Positions 15,550 to 23,558 of a stretch of DNA of 40,154 bases are shown in pieces. Position numbers and translations under genes: made by a program. Each line of letters starts with the position of its first letter. Position 1 is the first letter of the stretch. Source of the stretch: Bryobacterales bacterium (GTDB lineage: Bacteria; Acidobacteriota; Terriglobia; Bryobacterales; Bryobacteraceae); NCBI GenBank assembly GCA_016789745.1, contig JAEUQF010000109.1:1-40154 (forward strand), read 5' to 3'. The notes under the pieces were generated by a model. It had not been told where the DNA came from. It did no database searches and saw nothing but the letters and a program-made list of their open reading frames with translations.

Positions 15550-17827
15550 GGGTGGGCTTCTGCTGCTGGGCGCGGCGCTGCTGCTGCCGGCGGCGGACAA
15601 GGCCGACTTTGCGCGGGACGTGCAGCCGATTCTACACGCGCGTTGCGGCGGCTGCCACGGCGGCGAGAAGCCGCAGGGCGGATTTTCGGTATTCACTCGC
15701 GAGGCGTTGCTGAAGGGTGGTGCTCACGGGCCCGGCGTGGTGCCAGGAGCCAGTAGCAAGAGTTTGCTGATCGCGCGCGTGACGGCCAGCGGGCCGTCGC
15801 GGATGCCTCTGGGACAGCCCCCACTCAGCGAGCGCGAGGTGGCCACGCTACGCCTCTGGATCGACGCCGGTGCGGAGTGGAATGCCAACGGCCAGCCGCT
15901 GCAAGGTGCGGCGAGCATCGCGCCTCGTCAGACGGCCGTGCCGCCGGGGTTCGCGCATCCGCTGGATGGCTTCCTGGCGCGCTATTCGAAGGCGAAACGG
16001 GTGCCGTTGCCGGCGCTGGTCTCCGATGCCGTCTTTGCCCGTCGCGCCTATTTGGATCTGACGGGTTTGCCGCCGACGCCCGAAGAGCAGGCCGCGTTCG
16101 TGGCCGGTCGCGATCCAAATAAGCGCGGGCAGCTGGTTGACCAGTTACTGGCGAATCGGCGGCGCTATGCCGAACATTGGATCAGCTTCTGGAATGATCT
16201 GCTGCGGAATGAGGATGGTGTGGCGTACCCGGGCGAGACGCGCGCCTGGATTACGGACTGGCTGCTGCAGGCGTTGGAATCGAATCTTCCTTATGACCGC
16301 ATGGTGCGGGCGCTGCTGAATCCCGACAAGGACGGGCCGCGGGGCTTTCTGGCGGGCATCAACTGGGGTGGCGACGTGAGTGCCAGCCAATCGGTGCCCA
16401 TGCAGGCGGCGCAGAACAGCGCGCAGATTTTCCTGGGCGCCAATCTCAAGTGCGCGTCGTGCCACGACAGCTTTGTCAGCCGCTGGAAACTGGCGCAAGC
16501 CTTCAACCTGGCGGCGTTCTTTAGCGACAAGCCGCTGGAAATCGCGCGCTGTGAGATGAAGACAGGCGGTACGGCGACCCCGGCGTTTCTGTTTCCGGAA
16601 CTGGAGCAGGAGGCGCCGCACCTCAGCGGACGTGCGCGGGCGGCGGAGTTGTTCACCTCGCCGAAGAATGGCCGCTTCGCACGGACCTTGGTCAACCGCT
16701 ATTGGCGTGTGCTGCTGGGTCGCGGGCTGGTGGAGCCTGTCGATGAGTTGGACAATCCTGCGTGGGATGCCGATCTGCTGGACTGGCTGGCGTCGGACTT
16801 CGCTGCTCACGGCTACGATCTGCATCACCTGCTGCGGCGAATCATCACGTCCCGTGCCTATCAGGCTGTGGCGGTGGATGAGAAGGAGAGCAAGGATTTC
16901 GTCTTTCGCGGGCCGTTGAGTCGGCGGCTGACGGCGGAGCAGTATTTGGACGCAGTTGGTGCCATTACGGGCGAATGGAAGCTGTATGATCGCCAGAACG
17001 GCCAGCCGGGCACCTATGAACGGCAGTGGCGTTTTCGTTCCGATCGCTTCACGCGGGCGCTGGGACGTCCGGATCGCAGCCAGGTGATCACGACACGGAG
17101 CGAGGAAGCAACCACACTGCAGGCGCTGGAGTTCGTCAATGGCGAGGTGTTTGCCGCGCACCTGCGGCGGGCCGCGCAGCGCCTGCTGGCGGACCCTCCG
17201 CCTGTGCCGGGCAGCATTTTCGATAGCGGGTTGGTGCGCGTGTCGCCGGTGAACGTGGATGTCGATATCACGGGTGCCAGGCGGCTGTGGCTGGTGATGG
17301 AAGACCTTGGCTCGTACGATCCTCCGAAGGTGGTGGCCGGCTGGATGAAAGCGATGCTGACCGGGCCGCAGGGCACCACACGGCTGATCGACTTGCCGGT
17401 GCCGGCAGGGGCATCGGTGCGGCGGCTGGAAACCAAGACGGAAGTACAGGAAGCGGTCACGGCCACGCCATTCTTTGTGGGCTCCTATGACATTGAGGGC
17501 CGCGGCTTCACACGGTTCGGTGCGACAGTGGCGGTGGATGCGGTCAGCCAGCGCTCTGAGACGACCGGCAAGGTGCGGTTTCTGCTTTTCACCGAGGAGC
17601 CAGACCGCAGCCGTTTGCTGCGAGTGGCCGAGGGGTCGCCTGCCGCGCGTCCGCCGCGGCTGATGGGGGATGCGCTGGTGACCAGGCTGTTCCGTCACGC
17701 GCTGTGCCGCGATCCGCAACTGGGCGAGCGCCGCACCGCGGCGGGTCTGGTGGCCCAAGGCGCCGATGGTCTGGAAGATTTGTTGTGGATCCTGTTTCTG
17801 TCTCCGGAGTTTCAACTGATTCGATGA
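15500..17827 (+). CDS. PSCyt1/DUF1549/DUF1553 cytochrome-like protein with an NPCBM-like module
   Basis: I place the start at ATG 15500. That gives a basic n-region and the hydrophobic stretch LLLLGAALLLPAA as signal peptide; it overlaps the aminotransferase by 50 nt and lacks a clear SD. A CTG just after the aminotransferase stop is a possible alternative. The 775-residue protein has a planctomycete-type cytochrome domain with a normal CXXCH (Cys49-His53). DUF1549 follows with a second CASCH motif near 318-322, then DUF1553 (FTSPKNGRFARTLVNRYW onward). At about 575-710 lies a segment with GSYDIEGRGFTRFGATVAVD, which resembles the NPCBM carbohydrate-binding module. The end (LSPEFQLIR) is typical of the family. 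Its DUF1501 partner follows immediately. The architecture differs from the paralogue at 2592-4997. Confidence 0.9.
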   Translation: MSLRPWTNWHGRSTACKGGLLLLGAALLLPAADKADFARDVQPILHARCGGCHGGEKPQGGFSVFTREALLKGGAHGPGVVPGASSKSLLIARVTASGPSRMPLGQPPLSEREVATLRLWIDAGAEWNANGQPLQGAASIAPRQTAVPPGFAHPLDGFLARYSKAKRVPLPALVSDAVFARRAYLDLTGLPPTPEEQAAFVAGRDPNKRGQLVDQLLANRRRYAEHWISFWNDLLRNEDGVAYPGETRAWITDWLLQALESNLPYDRMVRALLNPDKDGPRGFLAGINWGGDVSASQSVPMQAAQNSAQIFLGANLKCASCHDSFVSRWKLAQAFNLAAFFSDKPLEIARCEMKTGGTATPAFLFPELEQEAPHLSGRARAAELFTSPKNGRFARTLVNRYWRVLLGRGLVEPVDELDNPAWDADLLDWLASDFAAHGYDLHHLLRRIITSRAYQAVAVDEKESKDFVFRGPLSRRLTAEQYLDAVGAITGEWKLYDRQNGQPGTYERQWRFRSDRFTRALGRPDRSQVITTRSEEATTLQALEFVNGEVFAAHLRRAAQRLLADPPPVPGSIFDSGLVRVSPVNVDVDITGARRLWLVMEDLGSYDPPKVVAGWMKAMLTGPQGTTRLIDLPVPAGASVRRLETKTEVQEAVTATPFFVGSYDIEGRGFTRFGATVAVDAVSQRSETTGKVRFLLFTEEPDRSRLLRVAEGSPAARPPRLMGDALVTRLFRHALCRDPQLGERRTAAGLVAQGADGLEDLLWILFLSPEFQLIR

Positions 17828-17835
17828 GGTCTGCC

Positions 17836-19257
17836 ATGCCCACCAGCCGACGCCATTTCCTCCATCGCTCCGCCGCGCTCACTGCCGCGACGTTTGCCGC
17901 GGGCCGTCCGGATGCGGTGTGGGCACAGGGCAAGCCGCTACCGGAAGCCAAGGCCGACACGGTAATTCTGCTGTGGATGGGCGGCGGCATGGCGCAGACT
18001 GACACCTTCGATCCGAAGCCGCACACACCGTATGCGCCGGGCGTGCGCTCGGCCGATGTGCTGAGTACGTTTCCAACCATCGATACCGCCGCGGACGGCG
18101 TGAAACTGACCGCTGGGTTGGAGAACATCGCCAAGGTGATGGATCGCGGCATGGTGATCCGTAGCGTAGTGCCGCCCGATCTGGGCCGGCTGCTGCACAG
18201 CCGCCATCAGTTTCACTGGCATACCGGCTATGAGCCGCCACAGAGCGTGGCTGTGCCGCACTTGGGGTCCATCATCGCCCGCACTCGGCCTCCGGCCCGC
18301 GCCGATATCCCTGGCTTTGTCGATATCGGGCAAACAATTGAGGGGAATCCGGACGCCGAGACGCTGAAGGTATTTCATAGCGCGGGTTTTCTGGGGAATG
18401 AGTTTGCGCCCTTCCTGATTCCGGATCCTCGCGATGCGGTGTCGGCCATGCGTCCTCCAGTGCATATGACGCCGCTGCGGTTCCGGCGGCGCTATGAATC
18501 GTACCGGTCGATGATGAAGAGCAGTCCGGTGCTGCGGCAGGCGGGGCAGTATCATCAGGAGTCACTGCTGCGGTCGGTGGAGAACGCGCACCGTTTGCTG
18601 GAATCGCCCACGGCGAAGGCCTTCGATCTATCGCTGGAGCCGAAGGCCATCTATGACATCTATAACACCAGCCGGTTCGGGTTGGGCTGTCTGCTGGCGC
18701 GTAGGCTGACGGAGATCGGGGTGCGATTCATTGAAGTGACCACCGAGTACATGCCCTTCCAGCGTTGGGACACCCATGCCAACGGGCATGAGCGATTGGT
18801 GGAGATGAAGAAAGAGATCGACAGGCCGATTGCGCAGTTGGTGCGTGATCTGGAGGAACGCGGGTTGTTGCGGCGTACGCTGATCGTGGTGGGCAGCGAG
18901 TTCGGCCGTGACATGATGGCCGAGGGGAAGCCGGAGCGATTCATCGCCAACGACGGCACGATCCAGGTGCCCGAGCGCATGTCGGACCCTCGCCACTATG
19001 GTATGCATCGCCATTTCACCGGAGCGCAGAGCGTGCTGGTGTTTGGCGGCGGCATGAAGCAGGGGGTGGCGTATGGGGCGACGGCGGACGAGCGGCCCAT
19101 GCGCGTCATCGACAAGCCCATCGCGCTGGTAGACCTGCAGGCGACGATCCTGCATGCCGCGGGTGTGCCGGCGGACTTGGCTTACACGTTTGAACAGCGG
19201 CCGGTGTATGTCACCAAAGACGGCAAGGCAAGGCCAGCGCTCGACCTGTTCGCCTGA
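17836..19257 (+). CDS. DUF1501 protein, Tat-exported (second copy)
   Basis: This protein is 473 residues long from the ATG at 17836, which is preceded by GAGG with a 6-nt gap. An ATG at 17824 that overlaps the previous stop as ATGA is an equally plausible coupled start. The Tat motif SRRHFLHRS is at 4-12. The DUF1501 core is visible in GGGMAQTDTFDPKP (49-62), RWDTHANGHE and SEFGRD (354-359). The usual GRDHW block of the family is replaced by a His-rich stretch (RHYGMHRHF), so this copy belongs to a different subgroup from the one at 1296-2579. It is paired with the PSCyt1/DUF1549 protein immediately upstream. The biochemical role is unproven. Confidence 0.92.
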   Translation: MPTSRRHFLHRSAALTAATFAAGRPDAVWAQGKPLPEAKADTVILLWMGGGMAQTDTFDPKPHTPYAPGVRSADVLSTFPTIDTAADGVKLTAGLENIAKVMDRGMVIRSVVPPDLGRLLHSRHQFHWHTGYEPPQSVAVPHLGSIIARTRPPARADIPGFVDIGQTIEGNPDAETLKVFHSAGFLGNEFAPFLIPDPRDAVSAMRPPVHMTPLRFRRRYESYRSMMKSSPVLRQAGQYHQESLLRSVENAHRLLESPTAKAFDLSLEPKAIYDIYNTSRFGLGCLLARRLTEIGVRFIEVTTEYMPFQRWDTHANGHERLVEMKKEIDRPIAQLVRDLEERGLLRRTLIVVGSEFGRDMMAEGKPERFIANDGTIQVPERMSDPRHYGMHRHFTGAQSVLVFGGGMKQGVAYGATADERPMRVIDKPIALVDLQATILHAAGVPADLAYTFEQRPVYVTKDGKARPALDLFA

Positions 19258-19295
19258 ATCCGCGGGAGGCGCAATCCTGTAGAATCTGGGAGACT

Positions 19296-20351
19296 ATGCC
19301 GGTCTCCCTTTTCGCTGCTGTCTGTTTCGCGTTGCTGCTGGTGCCCTCGGGGTGGGCACAGGCTACGCCGTCCGATGTTCTGCGCCAGAAATTCCTGAAG
19401 GTGATTGATCGTCCGCGGGTGGATCTGGCGGCGGAGTCGAAGGTTTTGGAGCAGGGAGGTGCGACCGAGACGCTGCACTTCCGTTATCAATCGGAAGCCA
19501 GCCAGAGGGTTCCTGGGCTGATGATGAAGGCTTCCTGCGCCAGCGGGCGGTTGCCGGTGGTGATCGTACTGCATGGCACCGGCGGAACCAAGGAAGGCCA
19601 GGCTCCGCTGCTGCGGGAGTTGGCGGCCCGCGGTTTTCTGGCGGTGGCGATTGACGGGCGGTATCACGGAGAGCGGTCGCAGGCGGGTAAGGGGTCGGCT
19701 GATTATGTAGCGGCGATGCTTCGGCGCTATCGCACGGGCCAGGAGTATCCGTTTCTCTACGACACCGTGTGGGACATACTGAGGCTGTTGGACTATCTGG
19801 AGACGCGGGCGGATGTGGATGCCAAGCGCATTGGCGCGGTCGGATTTTCCAAAGGCGGCATGGAGTTGTATCTGGCGGCGGCGGTGGACCAGCGCATTCG
19901 CGCGGCGGTACCTTGCATCGGGGTGCAGAGCTTTCGGTGGGCGATCGACAACAATGCCTGGCAATCCCGGGTGGGCACGTTTCAGGCCGCTGTGAATGAG
20001 GCGGCTCGCGAGGCGGGAGTGGGCGTCGTGGACGCGGCGTTTATCCGGCGGTTCTATGACCGGGTGACGCCGGGCGTGTATGGGGAATTCGATGGCGATA
20101 AGATGACGCCGCTCATCGCGCCCCGGCCGCTGCTGGTAATCAATGGCGATTCCGATGCGCGTACGCCCATGCCGGGCCTGTTGGAATGCGTGCAGGCTAC
20201 GCGGGCGGCGTATCGGAGGGCTGGGGCGGAAGATGCGTTCCAGTTCGTGGCACAGAGGGACACCGCGCACCGGGTGAATCAGGAGTCACTGGTGTTGGCT
20301 GTGGATTGGTTCACGCGCCGGCTGGGCGCATCGGTGCAAAGCTCGCGCTGA
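19296..20351 (+). CDS. Secreted alpha/beta hydrolase (dienelactone hydrolase / acetyl esterase-like)
   Basis: This 351-residue protein has a signal peptide (about 1-22, ending GWAQA). The alpha/beta-hydrolase core shows the oxyanion loop HGTGG (93-97), the nucleophile elbow G-F-S-K-G with Ser185, the acid in NGDSDARTP (Asp286 or Asp288) and His325 (DTAHR). The sequence between the elbow and the acid forms a helical lid. The closest broad groups are dienelactone hydrolases and acetyl-xylan or S9-type esterases; the exact substrate is unknown. GGGAG lies just before the ATG, and the gene follows the DUF1501 gene by 38 nt in the same direction. With the esterase at 409-1293, each arm of the locus carries one secreted hydrolase. 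Confidence 0.88.
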   Translation: MPVSLFAAVCFALLLVPSGWAQATPSDVLRQKFLKVIDRPRVDLAAESKVLEQGGATETLHFRYQSEASQRVPGLMMKASCASGRLPVVIVLHGTGGTKEGQAPLLRELAARGFLAVAIDGRYHGERSQAGKGSADYVAAMLRRYRTGQEYPFLYDTVWDILRLLDYLETRADVDAKRIGAVGFSKGGMELYLAAAVDQRIRAAVPCIGVQSFRWAIDNNAWQSRVGTFQAAVNEAAREAGVGVVDAAFIRRFYDRVTPGVYGEFDGDKMTPLIAPRPLLVINGDSDARTPMPGLLECVQATRAAYRRAGAEDAFQFVAQRDTAHRVNQESLVLAVDWFTRRLGASVQSSR

Positions 20352-20373
20352 ATACGATATCGTGGCTACTGCC

Positions 20374-21744
20374 ATGAGCTGTCTGTCACGCCGTAGTTTC
20401 CTTAACATGCTCCCCGCTGCCGCAGCGACTGCCTCCGCGCAGACGCGCGGCAAGAGGCCGCCCAACGTGTTGTTGATGATGGCCGATGATTTCGGTTTTG
20501 AATGCCTGGGCTCCTACGGCGGCACTTCGTACAAGACGCCGAACCTGGATCGGATGGCGAAGAATGGGGTACGGTTCACGCATGCCTACGCCCAGCCCCT
20601 TTGTACGCCGACGCGGGTGCAGTTGATGACCGGGCAGCACAACTTCCGGAACTGGAAGGCGTTCGGGCTGATCGACCCAAATGAGAAGACCTTTGGCCAC
20701 GTGATGCAGAAGGCTGGGTATCGCACGGGCATCATGGGCAAGTGGCAGTTCTACAGCTATGAGTTTCCCGGGTCGCCGCGCTATGCCAAGGGCATGAAGC
20801 CGGAGCAGAGCGGCTTTGATGAGTGGCTGCTGTGGCACGACGGGTTGACCGAAAAGAAGGGGTCACGCTACGCCAGTCCGGTGCTGAACGAGAACGGCAA
20901 AATGCGCACCGATACGAACGGCAAGTACGGGCCGGATTTGGAAGTCGATTTCCTGACCGGCTTCATGGAGCGGAACAAAGAGAAGCCCTTCTTTGCGTAC
21001 TACGCGATGACGCTGACTCATGGGCCGTTCAACCCGACGCCGAAGAGTGCCGATTGGGCACACGGCAACCGTCTCAAAGATGATCCGAAGTATTTCGGCG
21101 ACATGGTGGAGTATCTGGATGATACGGTGGGCCGTATCTTCGAATACCTGGATCGCAGCGGTTTGTCGGAGAACACATTGGTGCTGTTTTATGGGGATAA
21201 CGGCACGCCGCAGGAAGTAACATCGCGGTTAGGGAGTCAGGTTATCAAGGGTGGAAAGGGGCTGACCATCGACAGCGGGATTCATGTGCCCTTGATCGCC
21301 CGCTGGCCGGGCGTTGCGGCGGAAGGCAAGGTTTGCGCGGATCTGGTGGATTCGACGGACTTCCTGCCCACGATGCTGGAAGCGACGGGTGCCAAGGGGT
21401 TGGAGGGCATGCCTTTGGATGGGCGTAGTTTTCTGCCGCAGGTGAAGGGTAAGAAGGGTAATCCGCGCAGTTGGGCGTTCGCACACTACGACCCTCATCC
21501 CGGACAGCGCGTGAACTACCCGCCAACGCGCTATACCTGGGACCATCGCCACAAGCTGTACATGGATGGGCGGCTGTTTGACTGGGCGAAGGATCCGCTC
21601 GAGAAGTCGCCGATCGCCGACGCTGGGGCCTCCGCAGCCGATCGGGCAGCCCGGCGGAAACTGCAAGCCGGGCTGGACCAGATGGCGAAGGTAAAGGCGC
21701 CGAAGTTTAACCCTTACGAAACGGATGGTGGTAAATCATACTAG
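20374..21744 (+). CDS. Sulfatase (type I), exported
   Basis: This protein is 456 residues long from ATG 20374; a GTG at 20362 is an in-frame alternative and neither has a clear SD. A Tat-like signal (SRRSFLNML) opens the protein. Sulfatase marks follow: the metal-binding Asp38-Asp39 (MMADDFG) and the formylglycine signature C-T-P-T-R with Cys77, then LMTGQHNFRNW. GKWQFYS, FFAYYAMTLTHGPF and YGDNGTPQE are also in family positions. It should hydrolyse a sulfate ester, or another ester in relatives of this superfamily. It needs a formylglycine-generating enzyme, which is not in the window. It is the last gene of the right arm; its TAG stop shares the CTAG with the stop of the convergent gene. 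Confidence 0.94.
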   Translation: MSCLSRRSFLNMLPAAAATASAQTRGKRPPNVLLMMADDFGFECLGSYGGTSYKTPNLDRMAKNGVRFTHAYAQPLCTPTRVQLMTGQHNFRNWKAFGLIDPNEKTFGHVMQKAGYRTGIMGKWQFYSYEFPGSPRYAKGMKPEQSGFDEWLLWHDGLTEKKGSRYASPVLNENGKMRTDTNGKYGPDLEVDFLTGFMERNKEKPFFAYYAMTLTHGPFNPTPKSADWAHGNRLKDDPKYFGDMVEYLDDTVGRIFEYLDRSGLSENTLVLFYGDNGTPQEVTSRLGSQVIKGGKGLTIDSGIHVPLIARWPGVAAEGKVCADLVDSTDFLPTMLEATGAKGLEGMPLDGRSFLPQVKGKKGNPRSWAFAHYDPHPGQRVNYPPTRYTWDHRHKLYMDGRLFDWAKDPLEKSPIADAGASAADRAARRKLQAGLDQMAKVKAPKFNPYETDGGKSY

Positions 21745-22112
21745 CGGACCTCCTCCTCTTCCTGGACCTCCACGGGGTTAGGTGTTGAAGGAAGCGCAGG
21801 TTTGGACTCGGGTTGTAGGGCTAAAGGCGAACGCGGCTTGGGCTCCGGACTCCCGAGTAATCTCTCGATACGTTCACTGACATCGCGCAACTCGGCGTTG
21901 AGCTCTTCCAGTTGGTGGGCGACGGTGGCAAGGTCGTCCACCAGGAAACCGCGTTTGGCGCCTTGCGACCGCGCCCATTCGAGGGTGGCGGTGCGGGCGA
22001 ATTCAGAGATGCTACGTGCCCCCGATTGTGTGCAGGCACGAAACAGGCTTTCCAATTCTTCGTCGGATACCCGGAACGTCACAATGCGGTTCCGGGGCGT
22101 CATCAATGGCAT
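21741..22112 (-). CDS. Small ribbon-helix-helix protein with coiled coil and acidic tail
   Basis: This protein is 123 residues long from ATG 22112, which has AGGA six nt upstream; a GTG at 22127 is possible but lacks an SD. The N-terminal third (NRIVTFRVSDEELESLF then SISEFARTATLEWAR) looks like a ribbon-helix-helix DNA-binding fold of the CopG/MobC kind. A heptad-rich stretch (LATVAHQLEELNAELRDVSERIERLL) suggests a coiled coil. The tail is Pro- and Glu-rich and ends EEEEVR. No relaxase or toxin gene adjoins it, so a mobilisation or antitoxin role is not supported. It may be a stand-alone regulator; a palindromic cluster lies 70-90 bp upstream. Confidence 0.75.
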   Translation of the reverse strand: MPLMTPRNRIVTFRVSDEELESLFRACTQSGARSISEFARTATLEWARSQGAKRGFLVDDLATVAHQLEELNAELRDVSERIERLLGSPEPKPRSPLALQPESKPALPSTPNPVEVQEEEEVR

Positions 22113-22182
22113 AGGCCGTCCTGTCACGATGGACTTTGGGTACGTGTTTTTGTGAAACGGGAGAGCAGAGTCAGAGGAGTGA

Positions 22183-22204
22183 GGCGAGTGACTCGCCGGC
22201 GAGT
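22183..22204. repeat. Palindromic cluster: three alternating GGCGAGT copies
   Basis: GGCGAGT (22183-22189), its complement ACTCGCC (22191-22197) and GGCGAGT again (22198-22204) lie head to tail. This gives a perfect 14-bp palindrome (22191-22204) overlapping an inverted repeat with a 1-nt centre (22183-22197). It sits in the gap between anmK and the ribbon-helix-helix gene, where it could be an operator for that protein. The rest of the gap (22113-22403) shows no convincing promoter or RNA gene. Confidence 0.55.
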
Positions 22205-22403
22205 TTATTGAGGCATGCTCCCGCTTTGCAAGCCCGTTCGGAGCGCGTTTCGTTAACGCAGAAATCGAAGCAGGATTGCGTACATCCCGTACTTGATACC
22301 CCTGTTTTGCCAGAGGCGTTAAGCCTTGTCAATGATTTCCGGGCAGGGAACGCATACAGAAGCCTAACGGGTGTACGAGAACAGACGGAAGCGGCGATTC
22401 GGG

Positions 22404-23558
22404 CTATTTTTTTGGGGGGCCAGGGCTGATTTTGCCGAGGACAACCGGGTGAGCGGCACCGGTGGCGGAGGGCAGATTGGAGGCGCTGCCGGCCCAGGTT
22501 TCCGACGCAAGAATGGCGAAGGCAAGAGCCTCTTTGGCATCACTATCGACGCCGAATTCGGAGCTGTTTACGACCCGCACACCGGGGAGTTCCTCGCCGA
22601 TTAATTGCATCAGGAAAGCATTCCGGGCGCCGCCGCCAGACACGATCAGGTCATCGACGGGCATATGAGGCAGGATGTGTTTCTTGATACCGAGCGCGAT
22701 GGTGCTGGCGGTGAGGGCGGTGGCCGTGGCGAGCAAGTCTTCCTTAGCGAGCCGGGTACTTAGGATGTGCTGTACGAACTGTTCGCCGTACTCTTCGCGG
22801 CCGGCGCTTTTCGGCGGAGCCTTGCGGTAGTAGGGGTCACGCAGGAGGATGCGGAGCAGCCAGCGGCTGACGGTACCCTGGCGGGCCGAGGCCCCATTGC
22901 GGTCATAGCTGCGAAGGCCGCGAGTGAGTTTGAACACCAGTTGGTCCATTACCATGTTGCCGGGGCCGGTGTCGAAGGCAACGATGTCTTCCGGACGGGC
23001 GTTGGCGGCGATAGCGGTGACGTTGGCGATGCCGCCGATGTTCAAGGCCACGCGGCCTCGTTTCTTGTCGCGGAACAGGAGGTAATCGACATAGGGTACC
23101 AGCGGGGCGCCTTGGCCACCGGCGGCCATGTCCCGCGGGCGGAAGTCGGAGACCACCGGAACCCCCAGGCGTTCGGCGAGGACAGAACCATCGCCGATCT
23201 GGAGGGTGCAGGTCAGCTTGCGGCCGAAGGCGCGGGTGGGGGTACCGATGTGGAGGATGGTCTGGCCATGGCAGCCGACCAGATCCAGTTTATTGCAGGG
23301 GATTTTCGCCGTGGCGCAGAGGCGTTTGACCGCCCGGGCGTAGAGTTCGGGCAGAAGGAAATGGAGCAGGCCGATCTGGGAGGTATGGGTGTTGGTATTG
23401 GAGACAGCGAGAATTGCTTCGCGGACGGGTTTGGGATAAGGCGTCGTGGCATGAGCCAGCGTTTTGACCTGTTTGTTCCAGCCTTCCCCGGATAACTCCA
23501 CGATTGCGACTGTGATGCCGTCCAGCGAAGTTCCGCTCATGATGCCGGCGACGATCAA
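22404..23558 (-). CDS. anmK: Anhydro-N-acetylmuramic acid kinase AnmK
   Basis: This 384-residue kinase of peptidoglycan recycling converts 1,6-anhydro-MurNAc with ATP to MurNAc-6-phosphate in the cytoplasm. Recognition rests on the N-terminal GIMSGTSLDG (5-14), GCHGQTILH (95-103), the long motif FRPRDMAAGGQGAPLVP (139-155), NIGGIANVT (173-181) and FDTGPGN with the probable catalytic Asp196. The length is normal for the family. Its ATG overlaps the mutS stop as ATGA (23555-23558). The coding end contains C6 then A7 immediately before the TAG stop, a slippage-prone run that encodes only the last few residues. Confidence 0.96.
   Translation of the reverse strand: MIVAGIMSGTSLDGITVAIVELSGEGWNKQVKTLAHATTPYPKPVREAILAVSNTNTHTSQIGLLHFLLPELYARAVKRLCATAKIPCNKLDLVGCHGQTILHIGTPTRAFGRKLTCTLQIGDGSVLAERLGVPVVSDFRPRDMAAGGQGAPLVPYVDYLLFRDKKRGRVALNIGGIANVTAIAANARPEDIVAFDTGPGNMVMDQLVFKLTRGLRSYDRNGASARQGTVSRWLLRILLRDPYYRKAPPKSAGREEYGEQFVQHILSTRLAKEDLLATATALTASTIALGIKKHILPHMPVDDLIVSGGGARNAFLMQLIGEELPGVRVVNSSEFGVDSDAKEALAFAILASETWAGSASNLPSATGAAHPVVLGKISPGPPKK

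Noticed and set aside
22136..22429. 97-codon plus-strand ORF in the gap between the ribbon-helix-helix gene and anmK
   Set aside because: Composition and sequence look random, it runs into the end of anmK, has no SD, and would cover the palindromic cluster.
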